DNA from: Litorilituus lipolyticus
GTDB lineage: Bacteria > Pseudomonadota > Gammaproteobacteria > Enterobacterales > Alteromonadaceae
Direction of reading: 5' to 3'
Length of the DNA: 64,000 nucleotides
NCBI RefSeq assembly: GCF_006439335.1
Contig: NZ_SAWY01000005.1
Coordinates: forward strand, 155,358 to 219,357
Below the pieces are notes generated by a model. The model was not told the origin of the DNA, ran no database searches, and worked only from the letters and a program-made list of their open reading frames with translations. The position numbers and the translations under genes are program-made. Positions 24,335 to 34,232 of this stretch are shown piece by piece (the first letter of the stretch is position 1; every line of letters starts with the position of its first letter).

Positions 24335-27300
24335 TTGTTGTTATTAAGCCGAGCTTTATTTTTTTTGCTCTTGTTTTTACTGTTACCGTTTAACGTCATT
24401 GCGAACAATTCATCATTAACATTCTCTAATGAGTACTCTATTGAGTTGCTTACTGAAAATGAAGGTTTTGTTTCGTCTCAAATATATTCAATTATCCAAG
24501 ATAAACAGGGGTTACTTTGGTTCGGTACCGGTGAAAGTGGCCTAATGCGCTATGATGGAAGAAAAGTTGATTTATTAGAGTTTGATACACAAAACCCTGA
24601 TGGTTTATCTCATAACGATGCAGGTAACTTATTTCTCGATAAGTCGGGTGACATATGGATTGGCACTTGGGGTGGTGGAGCAAATAAGTATCAACCTGAG
24701 TTAGGTAAATTCTCGCATTTTATTCATGAGCCAGACAGAAATGACTCAATAGCATCAAATAGAATTCAATCAATTTTTAGAGACAGTGAAAATATACTAT
24801 GGTTAGGCTCGTACGCAGATGGTTTAAGCCGTTTTCAAGGCAATAATAAGTTCTCACGTTTTACTGCTAATGATAATAGTGGTTTGTCCCATAACCGCAT
24901 ATGGGATATTGAAAATAAAGGCTCAAAAAAACTTTGGGTTGCGACAAGCTACGGGTTAAATGTTTTTGATAAAGCGAGAGAAACTTTTAGCTATTATTTA
25001 CCAGAACCGAATAACTTGACCCCTACTGGTGCCAATGAAATAAGAAACATACTAAAAACAACTTCGAGTGAACTTTATATAGGTACGCAAGTTGGTTTAT
25101 ATATGTTTAATGATTCAACTAAAGTCTTTATTGAAATTCTATTTGAAGATAGTAAACCTATCGGCCAAGTGAACTCGATGATAGAGGCGAGTGATGGATA
25201 TTTGTGGTTTGTAGCCAGCCAAGGCTTATTTCGACTTGATCAAAAGAAAAAACAACTTGAAAAATTTCCTTTAGCAAAAGCAAATGGTTTACGCATTATA
25301 TTTGAAGATAACGCAGGGATCCTTTGGTTAACCAGTGAGGTTAACGGCATTTATAAAATTATGCCTCATAGAAAGTTTAAAGCGATAAATCATCAAGAGT
25401 TATTAGCGCCAAATGGCATTACTGTTGATAGTAATGGCGATATTTTAATTGTTTCTGCCAAATCGCAGCTTTTTAAATGGCATGTAGCTACAGCACAACT
25501 AGAATCATTAACAGAGAGTATTTTTACACAGGAGTCAGGCTTTAATAACAGGCTTTTAGAGAGGCCGACGGTTTATCAGGATGATAACGATACCATATGG
25601 ATTGCCCAAGATAATGGAATAGCGCGGTATACACCTCAAAATAAACAAGTTGAAATATTAAGGTATCCAACATCTGACAAGGGCTACCAAGAGTTTAGGG
25701 AATTACGGGCATTAAACTCAGATAAACACGGTAATATTTGGATAGGCACCTATAAAAATGGTATTTATATTTTTGATCCTCTTAATCAGACATTTAAGCA
25801 TCTAGATGAATCGTCTACGTTAACTCATCCTGAGGTGTTAGGTATATATAAAGATAATGCCGGTAACCTTTGGGTTGGTACTGGTGACGGTTTAAATTTT
25901 TGGGATGATGTTAATAATGTTTTTATACCGTATGTTGAAAGCCACAGTAAGAGTAATAGTTTGCAAGGGGCTAGTGTACAAGATTTCCATCATAGCGAAA
26001 GTGGTGATATTTGGGTGGCAACTCCAAAGGGGTTGAATTTATTTGTACCTGAAACCAAAACATTTAAACATTTTGGACGAAAAGAGGGGTTACCCACGCC
26101 ATTAATCAGAGCAATTGAGGATGATGGAGAAGGGAATTTATGGTTAACCACTAATAAAGGCATTTCCAAATTGAATCCTAAGTTAAATGTAATTACAAAC
26201 TTTGATAGTTATGACGGTTTATTTGGTTTGCATTATTATCCTGGTGATATTGTTCAAGGTTCCAATGAAACTCTTTTTACCAGTAGTCAAAGAGGAGTAG
26301 AGTATTTTAGTGCTCGAGATATTGAAGCAAGTAATAAAGAGTTTCAAATAGTCTTAACCGGCTTCAGTAAAATGGGAGAATCTATTTTACTTGATAAACC
26401 ATATAGTTATGTTTCTGATATTCATTTATCTTATGAGGATTACTTTGTTTCATTTGAGTTCTCTGTTTTAGATTTCACTTCACCAAATAAAAACCAATTT
26501 GCCTATAAATTAGATGGTTATGATGATAGCTGGATTGAAATAGGTAATCGAAATGTTGTTTCTTTTACTAATTTAAATGGTGGGGAATATACCTTTTTAG
26601 TGAAAGCAACTAACAGTCATGGCAAGTGGTCTGAATCGCCATTAGCAATAAAAATTCATGTATCTCCTCAACCCTGGAAAACATGGTGGGCATACAGCTT
26701 ATATGTACTGAGTCTTCTATTAATAACTTCGGCATTTATTTATTATCGAACCCGTCAACAACGTAATGAGATAAGTCGGCAAAAGCAGTTTGTCATGGCT
26801 TTAGAAGAGCAAGTTGATGAAAAAACGGCTTCATTAAATGAGCAGGCAAAAGATTTACTTTTAGCGAATAAAAAACTAGAAATGTTAACATATCAAGATG
26901 GTTTAACAGGTTTATATAATCGGCGTTATTTTGATCAAGTGTTAGTTACAGAAGTAAACCGACATGCTAGAGAGCAACAACCATTATCACTTATTATGTG
27001 TGATATAGACCACTTTAAGTTTTTCAATGACTATTATGGTCACTTGGCTGGTGACAATTGTTTGAAAGAAGTTGCGCAATGTATTCAGAAATGTGCAGGT
27101 AGGATAAGTGATGCAAGTTGCAGGTATGGTGGTGAAGAGTTTGCTGTAATTCTAGCTAATACTAACGAAGAGCAATCAACATTATTGGCTGAGCGTATTA
27201 GGGAAGCTATTGAGGATATAAAAATTCCTCATGCAAAATCTCCAACTAGTCGGTATATCACGTTAACAGTTGGAGTAGTAACGTTAATACCAAAGGTAGA

Positions 27301-27406
27301 CTTTACCGTTTATGATGTGATTAATAGTGCAGATAAGGCACTGTATTACGGTAAAAATCATGGGCGAAATAGAACATCGCGATACGATATGGCGGAGTTT
27401 AATTAG
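24335..27406 (+). CDS. Diguanylate cyclase with periplasmic two-component-type propeller sensor
   Basis: A 1023-residue inner-membrane protein. It starts with TTG: AGGA lies 6 bases upstream, no ATG is near, and a signal sequence follows directly. Residues ~40-660 hold many Reg_prop repeats (IWIGT.GGG, LWLGSYADGL, IWVATPKGLN), a Y_Y_Y domain lies near 690-770, a membrane helix at ~785-805, a short coiled coil, then GGDEF. The catalytic motif is GGEEF (about 932-936), with the inhibitory-site RxxD (RISD) five residues ahead, so both activity and feedback by c-di-GMP are expected. The ligand is unknown. A binding-protein gene overlaps its 3' end by four bases on the other strand. Confidence 0.92.
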   Translation: MLLLSRALFFLLLFLLLPFNVIANNSSLTFSNEYSIELLTENEGFVSSQIYSIIQDKQGLLWFGTGESGLMRYDGRKVDLLEFDTQNPDGLSHNDAGNLFLDKSGDIWIGTWGGGANKYQPELGKFSHFIHEPDRNDSIASNRIQSIFRDSENILWLGSYADGLSRFQGNNKFSRFTANDNSGLSHNRIWDIENKGSKKLWVATSYGLNVFDKARETFSYYLPEPNNLTPTGANEIRNILKTTSSELYIGTQVGLYMFNDSTKVFIEILFEDSKPIGQVNSMIEASDGYLWFVASQGLFRLDQKKKQLEKFPLAKANGLRIIFEDNAGILWLTSEVNGIYKIMPHRKFKAINHQELLAPNGITVDSNGDILIVSAKSQLFKWHVATAQLESLTESIFTQESGFNNRLLERPTVYQDDNDTIWIAQDNGIARYTPQNKQVEILRYPTSDKGYQEFRELRALNSDKHGNIWIGTYKNGIYIFDPLNQTFKHLDESSTLTHPEVLGIYKDNAGNLWVGTGDGLNFWDDVNNVFIPYVESHSKSNSLQGASVQDFHHSESGDIWVATPKGLNLFVPETKTFKHFGRKEGLPTPLIRAIEDDGEGNLWLTTNKGISKLNPKLNVITNFDSYDGLFGLHYYPGDIVQGSNETLFTSSQRGVEYFSARDIEASNKEFQIVLTGFSKMGESILLDKPYSYVSDIHLSYEDYFVSFEFSVLDFTSPNKNQFAYKLDGYDDSWIEIGNRNVVSFTNLNGGEYTFLVKATNSHGKWSESPLAIKIHVSPQPWKTWWAYSLYVLSLLLITSAFIYYRTRQQRNEISRQKQFVMALEEQVDEKTASLNEQAKDLLLANKKLEMLTYQDGLTGLYNRRYFDQVLVTEVNRHAREQQPLSLIMCDIDHFKFFNDYYGHLAGDNCLKEVAQCIQKCAGRISDASCRYGGEEFAVILANTNEEQSTLLAERIREAIEDIKIPHAKSPTSRYITLTVGVVTLIPKVDFTVYDVINSADKALYYGKNHGRNRTSRYDMAEFN

Positions 27407-28140
27407 AAGTTGTACTTATTTATTAGCACCTCGTATTCTGCAGAATTTTTATAGTTAGCTAATGCTTGGTTAAAAGCATACTTAATGGTTAAATCTTTAA
27501 AGGCAATATGGTAGTTGGTTTTGGGGAAAACATAATGGTAACTAAATAAACTATTAAGATCGTTAATACCTAACTCTCTTGCCATATAATTGAATATATT
27601 AACATCAAGAACAATGACATCAACGCGCTGCTTCATTAATAATTGAGGTTGCGCCGATTGATTGGCTGTACTCATATACAAAGGGCTACGTTTAGATGAT
27701 TTATAGTACGCTTCACCCAGTAATATTTCGGCATTTTGAAATGCTGCAATAGAATAATTTCCGAGATCTTCAATTCGCTTAATAGTTAAGTTTTTGCTTT
27801 TTAATGAAATTGCGACATTTTGGTAACTGATGTAAGAGTCGCTTAACTGTGCCTCATTAGTAAAAACTTTATTATTTGTTGTCATTACCGCATCAATATA
27901 TTTTGCATCAAGCATTTTTGTGGAGTGTTTATATTGAGTAAAGACAAAAGCAGTATCGATGTTAATTTTTTTGAAAATATTTCGTATTAACTCAATTTCA
28001 AAGCCACTTTGTTCTTTTTGTATGACATAAGGCGGTTTATCTAAACCAACAACAATAGAAAGTTGCTCTCTTTTGGCAAAAGCATGGCTCATGCTAAAAA
28101 TAAGAAAGGTAAATAAAATGACTTGTTTGATCGGCATCAT
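27403..28140 (-). CDS. Periplasmic solute-binding protein, family 3 (sensor-like)
   Basis: A 245-residue protein with a signal peptide (cleavage near HAFA) and an SBP_bac_3 fold: LSIVVGLDKPPYVIQKEQSG at the mature start is the usual amino-acid-binder opening with FEIELIRNIFKKI after it. There is no transporter gene nearby. Stand-alone copies in marine Gammaproteobacteria often accompany GGDEF proteins, and here the gene converges on and overlaps a diguanylate cyclase gene. A partnership is possible but not shown. Confidence 0.8.
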   Translation of the reverse strand: MMPIKQVILFTFLIFSMSHAFAKREQLSIVVGLDKPPYVIQKEQSGFEIELIRNIFKKINIDTAFVFTQYKHSTKMLDAKYIDAVMTTNNKVFTNEAQLSDSYISYQNVAISLKSKNLTIKRIEDLGNYSIAAFQNAEILLGEAYYKSSKRSPLYMSTANQSAQPQLLMKQRVDVIVLDVNIFNYMARELGINDLNSLFSYHYVFPKTNYHIAFKDLTIKYAFNQALANYKNSAEYEVLINKYNF

Positions 28141-28372
28141 TGATTAAATCATATTCATGAAGAAAGCTCTTTAGCATTTCTTATTATTAAAACTTACTTT
28201 TTTGACTCGTTAAAAAATGCAGCGCACTGCATACTTTTTTCTATTATATTATTAGTGTAGCTGATAGTTTCTTAAAGTCTAAGTATACAATTTAGCTGGT
28301 TTTTTTTAAAGCTGTTGCTAAAGATAAAGTATTGAACCAAACTGATAATGTTCACCTTTGCCAGGAAAAATT

Positions 28373-28909
28373 ATGATTAAAAAAATATCAATTATTATTG
28401 CACTCGTTATTGCGAGCCCCTTTGTTTTAGCATTGTTCATTCATAACAGTTATGACGTTGAACGAGAAGTAGTGATAAACCAACCTAAAGTGGTTGTTTT
28501 TGAATATCTTAAGTTTTTAAAAAATCAAAATGAGTTCAGTAAATGGGCAAAAATGGACCCTCTGTCAAAAAAGACCTACCGTGGGGTTGATGGCACTGTT
28601 GGCTTTGTCTCTGCATGGGCTTCAGAAAACGAAGAAGTTGGTACAGGGGAACAGGAGATTACTGCAATAAATGATGGTAATCGTATTGATTATGAACTTC
28701 GATTTTTTACACCATTTGAAGCGACAGAGCCTGCATATATTGAAACTGAAAGCGTATCTGCAGAGCAAACTCGCGTAAAGTGGGGTTTTTCAGGGCATAT
28801 GGATTACCCGATGAATTTAATGTTTTTATTTATGGATTTTGAACAAGTCATTGGTGATGACTTACAAACGGGTTTGGATAACTTAAAACTTATTTTAGAA
28901 AAATCATAG
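28373..28909 (+). CDS. SRPBCC (polyketide cyclase/dehydrase-like) family protein
   Basis: A 178-residue protein with an N-terminal hydrophobic anchor (~5-22) followed by a START/SRPBCC domain: YDVEREVVINQPKVVVFEYL, FSKWAKMDP and a long C-terminal helix. The fold makes a hydrophobic pocket; ligands vary and cannot be predicted. AGGAAAAATT precedes the ATG at 28373; the upstream in-frame TTG at 28358 has no such site. It is a single gene. Confidence 0.78.
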   Translation: MIKKISIIIALVIASPFVLALFIHNSYDVEREVVINQPKVVVFEYLKFLKNQNEFSKWAKMDPLSKKTYRGVDGTVGFVSAWASENEEVGTGEQEITAINDGNRIDYELRFFTPFEATEPAYIETESVSAEQTRVKWGFSGHMDYPMNLMFLFMDFEQVIGDDLQTGLDNLKLILEKS

Positions 28910-28980
28910 CGACATTTAAGCTAGAACAGCCGAGCTGTTAAGCTATTTTACTCCCATAATTGACAGTTTCCTTCTTATTA

Positions 28981-29016
28981 TGTGCGTTTAAGCAGCCATA
29001 AGCTGTTTGAACGCAT
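28981..29016 (+). other. RNA hairpin upstream of the 860-residue lipoprotein gene
   Basis: TGCGTTTAAGCAGC pairs with AGCTGTTTGAACGCA using two G-U pairs, across a short loop. No T tract follows. It is either in the leader of the next gene or an mRNA 3' structure of the SRPBCC gene. Confidence 0.4.
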
Positions 29017-29090
29017 ATTGTCTGTTGTAAATAAAACGCCTGTTTTGTATATTGTATTTCAAAATCTACATTAACTAATATAGGCTCAAT

Positions 29091-31673
29091 ATGAAATTAA
29101 AACTCAGTATGCTTTCAGCCGCAGTGTTATTAGGTGCATGTTCGCAAACGAATATTGCTAATACATCCTCACAATATCAATCTGAAATTGAAATTGTTCA
29201 GCAATATAACATGAACACAGTTCAAGCAATTCCAGCGCCTAAGGATATGAAAGCGGATGTTATTGTGCATGGCAGAGTCTCTACTGTAAAAGATATTGAT
29301 GTCGCATATGTTGGTAAACAAATCCCATTTACCTTTAGTGATGGTAAAGTTGATAACACCGAGGGTTTTGAGTGGTATGTAAGTAAACACTTTGCTCTCA
29401 AAACTGATTACCCGGCAAAACGCGCGAAGTTCTTTTTAGAACTGCTTGAATTATCATACCCATATTATGTTGAGTACTTTGGGATGGAGCCACCTAATAT
29501 CGATCAGCAGCGTATTGCATCAACCTATGCAACCAGTAATGATAGACTGCGCGATGCGATGTTTGATGATGGGTTTAACCGAGGTATTCATCATACTGCA
29601 GGCGGTGAAGCTATGTATTATAACTGGGTAGGTTATAGTTTCCCTACTGAGCGCCCACAGCATCAGCGTTATATTTCAATTCATGAAACAATGCACTCAT
29701 ACCAAATGGCACTGGGCAACTATCCGTGGACTCCATCGTGGCATGGCGAAGGTTTAGGTGACTCTACCGCCAACCATAACTTTAACAGTAAAAAGAAGCA
29801 GCTGACGGTATTTGGTCATGATGTGCCTATTTTCGACATGATGAGCTGGGGATTACATTCTTACAAAAAATATGAGCAACCAAGTATTGTTGATATTCAT
29901 AATCGTAAAAGATTTGATCGAGGCTTAAACGTACTGTTTGTACAATTTATGTATAACAGCCCTGAATATTCTCAGTACATGAAAATATACCACCAAGAAG
30001 TAATGCGCTTGCAAACAGATAGTCGAGAGAAATCATTAGAAGTATTGCAGGCCATTGTACCAAATTGGCAAGTGCTTGAAGAAAACTTTAAAAAGTGGGT
30101 CACTACCATTGATGAAACTCATGTTGTAGCAAGTCGAGGTCCATGGGAAATGGATGGCAACATGTTTTATAAGCGTAAATCAAGCTATGATTATGCACCA
30201 CAACGTGTTGGTTTTACCATGACCCCTTCAGAGGCGCCAAGTCATCGACCATATGCGATTGATTTTCCAAGACCTGATGCTAGTGAGTTAGTGCTTGAAG
30301 CTGAACGTGGCGTTGCCGAGCCAGTGTTATCTTATGTGTTGTCATATCAAAAAGATGCTATAGCTAATGGCAAGCTTGGTATGGCCTTTGGCGTTAAATC
30401 TACTCAAGAAAATAGTGAAGCAATTGCAAAAGATTATCGAGGTTGGAAAGGAGCAAATACAGACCTAGATGAACAATTGCGCATAGAAGTAAAGGCAGCC
30501 AAAACATTACAAATTGATAGTCGCTTATTATCAGGTAAGCTAAACGAGTACTCACTGCCTAAAGATATTGTGAGTAGCTTGCTTAAGCAGAGTAACCCAG
30601 AGCTAGGGGTTTCTGTTCAAATAAAAGCAACAGCAATCGTTGTAACAATAAAAACCACTGGTGCAAATACTTTTACTATCACTGAAAAAATAACACTAGC
30701 GCAACAACAAGCGCTATTAACTAGACCATTTGGTTTAGTTTCATCAGATAACCAACACGGCATAACGCCTTATGTTGATGATGGTCGAGAATTGAACCCA
30801 AGAAGCACAGATTATATGCAGCAAACAGCAGCAAATGCTTGGGGCTTCACAGGTGATAAGTTGGCACAACGCTTTGCCAGAGCAAATTGGAAAGCAGGTA
30901 AAGAAACACCCGTAATGTGGCGCGAAGCATTTAATCAATTAAATAAAGCAGCATTAAATACTAATACTGATGATTCTGTTGCGAAAGTAAAAGCGGTAAA
31001 TGAGCAAATGCCAGATCTTGCCAAAGCAGGAGCACATTTAAATGAAGCATTAGCTGAGCTTTCTGGTATTCAATTGCAGTTAGATTGGTTAGGCAACTCT
31101 GCTGATAATATGAAGCAGAATGCGATTATTACCAACCACAGTCAGCAAAAGATCTCAGGAACTATCCAGTTTACGGTGCAAGGTCATCAAAGTGAGGTTA
31201 TCAATGTTGCAGTGAATGCTGGAGAAAAGTTAAATTTAGTGGTTCCTAAAACACTTTTATCACAGGGGGAAAAAGTATTAGCCGACTTTAATTACACCTG
31301 GCAGCAACAAGCAATAAATCAAAAGCTTGAACAAAAAACAGTGCAGTATCATGGTTATGAATTAGCGAGTATATCGGCTAATTTTGCGAATGATAACTTT
31401 ACAATTGGCGCTAGGTTACATGGCCCATTTGCAGGTAAAACCGAAGGGGAGGTTACTTTTGATTTTTACCATAGTGGTAAAAAAGAATCAGTCAGTGAAA
31501 AGTTTACAATCAAACCTTATCAAGTTTTAGATTTTAAACAGCATTTTGAGGCGACAGAGAAAGAAATAGATCATGATGCCTGGTTCGAAGTGAGTGTAGT
31601 GGCTGAGGTTGACGGTGAGCCTGTACTGGTGCGCAAGCGTTTACCGTATATCCCTAAAAAGTTTAATCGATAA
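29091..31673 (+). CDS. Large lipoprotein with gluzincin-type zinc-protease motif
   Basis: An 860-residue lipoprotein; signal peptide with lipobox LGAC (Cys17). The N-terminal half contains HETMH (about 198-202) followed 22 residues after the first His by a Glu in WHGEGLGD, which matches the HExxH...E zinc site of gluzincin peptidases. The C-terminal half has beta-rich segments (about 680-850) that look like immunoglobulin-type domains. I do not recognise a named family. It would act at the cell surface or in the periplasm on proteins or peptides; activity is inferred from the motif only. A terminator follows. Confidence 0.65.
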   Translation: MKLKLSMLSAAVLLGACSQTNIANTSSQYQSEIEIVQQYNMNTVQAIPAPKDMKADVIVHGRVSTVKDIDVAYVGKQIPFTFSDGKVDNTEGFEWYVSKHFALKTDYPAKRAKFFLELLELSYPYYVEYFGMEPPNIDQQRIASTYATSNDRLRDAMFDDGFNRGIHHTAGGEAMYYNWVGYSFPTERPQHQRYISIHETMHSYQMALGNYPWTPSWHGEGLGDSTANHNFNSKKKQLTVFGHDVPIFDMMSWGLHSYKKYEQPSIVDIHNRKRFDRGLNVLFVQFMYNSPEYSQYMKIYHQEVMRLQTDSREKSLEVLQAIVPNWQVLEENFKKWVTTIDETHVVASRGPWEMDGNMFYKRKSSYDYAPQRVGFTMTPSEAPSHRPYAIDFPRPDASELVLEAERGVAEPVLSYVLSYQKDAIANGKLGMAFGVKSTQENSEAIAKDYRGWKGANTDLDEQLRIEVKAAKTLQIDSRLLSGKLNEYSLPKDIVSSLLKQSNPELGVSVQIKATAIVVTIKTTGANTFTITEKITLAQQQALLTRPFGLVSSDNQHGITPYVDDGRELNPRSTDYMQQTAANAWGFTGDKLAQRFARANWKAGKETPVMWREAFNQLNKAALNTNTDDSVAKVKAVNEQMPDLAKAGAHLNEALAELSGIQLQLDWLGNSADNMKQNAIITNHSQQKISGTIQFTVQGHQSEVINVAVNAGEKLNLVVPKTLLSQGEKVLADFNYTWQQQAINQKLEQKTVQYHGYELASISANFANDNFTIGARLHGPFAGKTEGEVTFDFYHSGKKESVSEKFTIKPYQVLDFKQHFEATEKEIDHDAWFEVSVVAEVDGEPVLVRKRLPYIPKKFNR

Positions 31674-31691
31674 ACTATAGGCTACATATAC

Positions 31692-31719
31692 AAAAGCCCA
31701 GTTTTTACTGGGCTTTTTT
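31692..31719 (+). terminator. Rho-independent terminator
   Basis: AAAAGCCCAG-TTTTTA-CTGGGCTTTTTT stem-loop directly after the lipoprotein gene. Confidence 0.85.
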
Positions 31720-31788
31720 GTATCTAATTTGATAACCTAAATAAGAGTGAAGAGTATCAATCTAAATAGTTAAATAGGTGGAATTCAT

Positions 31789-32172
31789 ATGAAATACAAA
31801 GGCAGCTGTCATTGTCAGGCAATTACATTTACTGTGGAATGTCCTGAAACAATTGAGGTTGAAGAATGTAATTGCTCCATCTGTTCAAAAGCGGGTTTTT
31901 TACATTTAATTGTACCTAAAAGTAAATTTACTCTACTCAGCGGAGCTGAACATTTAACCACCTACACTTTTAATACAAAGATAGCAAAGCATACATTCTG
32001 CAAAGAGTGTGGTAATAAACCTTTTTATACACCTCGCTCAAACCCTGATGGTATTGATATTAATGTTCGTTGTTTAGATGAAAAGCCACCGAAGATAAAT
32101 ATCGTAGCGTTTGATGGTCAAAATTGGGAAAAGAATGCTGCTGCCTTAAAGCACAAAAGTGAAGAGATATAG
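31789..32172 (+). CDS. GFA/CENP-V family zinc protein
   Basis: A 127-residue protein with the cysteine pattern of glutathione-dependent formaldehyde-activating (GFA) enzymes: GSCHCQA, ECNCSIC and FCKECGNKP. These Cys residues bind two zinc ions, one structural. Members react with glutathione adducts of aldehydes, though most are uncharacterised. AGGTGGA precedes the ATG. It is single and cytoplasmic, and converges with the next gene. Confidence 0.85.
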   Translation: MKYKGSCHCQAITFTVECPETIEVEECNCSICSKAGFLHLIVPKSKFTLLSGAEHLTTYTFNTKIAKHTFCKECGNKPFYTPRSNPDGIDINVRCLDEKPPKINIVAFDGQNWEKNAAALKHKSEEI

Positions 32173-32192
32173 TGCTATAGGTGTTTTGTGAG

Positions 32193-32702
32193 TTATTTAC
32201 TTAGTATAGCTTTGAGCCTAGCTAACTGAATACCTTGTACTTTATCAACAATTGGGGCTAATGAGTCTAGTCCATTATCCATATATCCACTGACTTGATA
32301 AGTGAAGATAATCTTAGTTGTGGAGTCAGTGACAGGTTCAAATTTCCAAGACATGCCGCCATGAATACCTAACATTTGAAGTGGCCCTAAACCACCTATC
32401 ATTCTTATTTCTTTATTAGGATCAACATAAGAAATGGTCATGTGCAGTGCTTGTTTATCACCATTTTTCTCACAAAAGCATTGGCCTACTTCAGGTATTA
32501 TTGTTAGAGATTCTGATTTTCCAAACCAAGTATGATCAGGGTGCCACCATTTGCCAACCTTAAGAAACTGCTGATAAGCGACTTCATTATTTACAGGTAC
32601 TTTAGTTTCTATTTTAATACTAAAGCCGTTACTGGCTTTACTAATCACTTTCGCAAAGCATGTACCATTAATGAGTAATAACAGCATAAAAAGGTATTTC
32701 AT
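32193..32702 (-). CDS. Exported SRPBCC-domain protein
   Basis: A 169-residue protein with a signal peptide (cleavage near GTCFA) and an AHSA1/START-like domain. FSIKIETKVPVNNEVAYQQF and WWHPDHTWFGKSESLTI are typical strands, as is the late ITFTYQVSGYM-like strand (IIFTYQVSGYM). Function is unknown; the exported location is less usual for this fold. It follows the FimV-like gene on the same strand after 54 bases and may be cotranscribed. Confidence 0.75.
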   Translation of the reverse strand: MKYLFMLLLLINGTCFAKVISKASNGFSIKIETKVPVNNEVAYQQFLKVGKWWHPDHTWFGKSESLTIIPEVGQCFCEKNGDKQALHMTISYVDPNKEIRMIGGLGPLQMLGIHGGMSWKFEPVTDSTTKIIFTYQVSGYMDNGLDSLAPIVDKVQGIQLARLKAILSK

Positions 32703-32756
32703 AAAACTCTCGTCTCAATAAACGCTATTAATAACATTTAATATTATTTAGCAGGG

Positions 32757-33473
32757 TTAGTTTATCGGTAAATTACTTAAACGCTCAAACTCTTCTTTCA
32801 TGCCGGCCTTACTGCCTAGCGTTGCAAGAATTTCAGCGCTTGGGCATTTTAGTATCGCACCATTTCGTAATAGGTTGATATGGCGTTTGCTAAATTGCGA
32901 TATATTGGTGTTATAAATCGCAATAATAGTGCTATATGTATCTAATTTCAGAGATGTTTTATAACGACTGGCTATGCTCCACAGGCTTTCTTTTGCCTGA
33001 CGAGCGAGTAAACACTCTTTTTCACCTATGGGCAAAGAATCTGCTATAACTATTGGTTCTTCTTGCTTGTTACTGGCATTTTTCGTGGAGAGTTCATTGA
33101 TATTACTGGGTGAGTTAGCAGACTTAGTTGGCTTGTTAGCCGTAGTGATACTAATACTATCAATTTGCATCCAGCGATTATTTGATTGCTCAAAAACGTG
33201 AATTGCCGCTTCACCAATGATGTAGTGAGGGCTAGAAAGTCTGAGCATAAAATCATTAATACGCTCAATTTGTAGTGGGCTTTCAACATTTTGATTAACC
33301 AAACTAAACTTTAATGGTCTAGCGTCTTTTTCAACAATATTCAACTTTACTATTAATGGCTCTTTAGGCGCTGATTCAACGTTATGAAGGCTCAGGTGTT
33401 TTACTTCAGCGGCACAAGAAAGTGATACAAGTAACAGTACTGATAAGATAATTTGGTTTGCTCGAAATGTCAT
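32757..33473 (-). CDS. Short FimV/HubP-N-terminal-like protein
   Basis: A 238-residue exported protein (signal cleavage near SCAA). The mature start resembles the FimV N-terminal domain, and the C-terminal ~75 residues match its LysM-adjacent part: ESLWSIASRYKTSL, then ATIIAIYNTN-like sequence and NLLRNGAILKCPS. True FimV/HubP proteins are far longer, with a transmembrane helix and TPR-rich cytoplasmic part; none is present here. It may be a stand-alone peptidoglycan-associated paralogue. The evidence is motif similarity only. Confidence 0.65.
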   Translation of the reverse strand: MTFRANQIILSVLLLVSLSCAAEVKHLSLHNVESAPKEPLIVKLNIVEKDARPLKFSLVNQNVESPLQIERINDFMLRLSSPHYIIGEAAIHVFEQSNNRWMQIDSISITTANKPTKSANSPSNINELSTKNASNKQEEPIVIADSLPIGEKECLLARQAKESLWSIASRYKTSLKLDTYSTIIAIYNTNISQFSKRHINLLRNGAILKCPSAEILATLGSKAGMKEEFERLSNLPIN

Positions 33474-33638
33474 TGATTCCTCATAAAAACATCAGATAAG
33501 GTTTGGTAACATTAGCATTAATTATCGTTAAATTAAAATGAGCTTAAAAATTAATATTTATTGCTACTGTGTTACTGTAGTTTTTAGCGTTATTTTTTTA
33601 AGAAACCAGTGTTTTTTTAAGGTTTATAGGGGAAGTCG

Positions 33639-34163
33639 TTGATAGCACGTTTAATAGATAAGCTAATTTTTGGCACAAGTCTTATTATAGCATTGCAAGT
33701 CCCGCAATTAGCTGAGCATTATCAGCAGTTTTTGTCTGGTCTGTATCAAGCCACAAAGTGGCAAGTGGATGGTTATCAAATTACCGCAGATAAATATGAG
33801 TATGACAGTATTCGAGCTATGATAGATCACCATTTATCTAATGATGTGCTAAGCGTTCGTGCTGATGCGACACAAAAACTTGTAACGTTAGAAAAATTTG
33901 AACAGTTAACTGATGGCCTTGAATTATTCAAACAGGGTAATTTACTCGAAAAATCTTATTATATGTTTCAGCCTAAGCGAGTGACGTACCTTAAAGAAAC
34001 ATTAGCCAACTTTTCCTTAGGCATTCCACTGACATTTAATGGTATTTTGTTTGGCATTGTTGTTGGTTTACTTATTAATCTGCTAATCACGGGCCCAATA
34101 ACGTTAATTGCTAAACGAGTTGGCCATGCTAAATCGCCAGATAAAATAAAAAAACATGACTAG
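33639..34163 (+). CDS. DUF2937 family membrane protein
   Basis: A 174-residue protein with one N-terminal and one C-terminal hydrophobic segment (about 8-24 and 130-155) and a polar central part. KLIFGTSLIIALQVPQLAEHY and the closing LLINLLITGPITLIAKRV fit DUF2937. It starts with TTG behind AGGGGAAG, and no ATG is near. Function is unknown. It is followed by ushA after a short gap and may be cotranscribed. Confidence 0.7.
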   Translation: MIARLIDKLIFGTSLIIALQVPQLAEHYQQFLSGLYQATKWQVDGYQITADKYEYDSIRAMIDHHLSNDVLSVRADATQKLVTLEKFEQLTDGLELFKQGNLLEKSYYMFQPKRVTYLKETLANFSLGIPLTFNGILFGIVVGLLINLLITGPITLIAKRVGHAKSPDKIKKHD

Positions 34164-34232
34164 TTGGACAGGTTTATTTTATACTCTAATTTTATAGTGC
34201 TAAAACGCACAAATTACCTCGGAAAACTTTTC

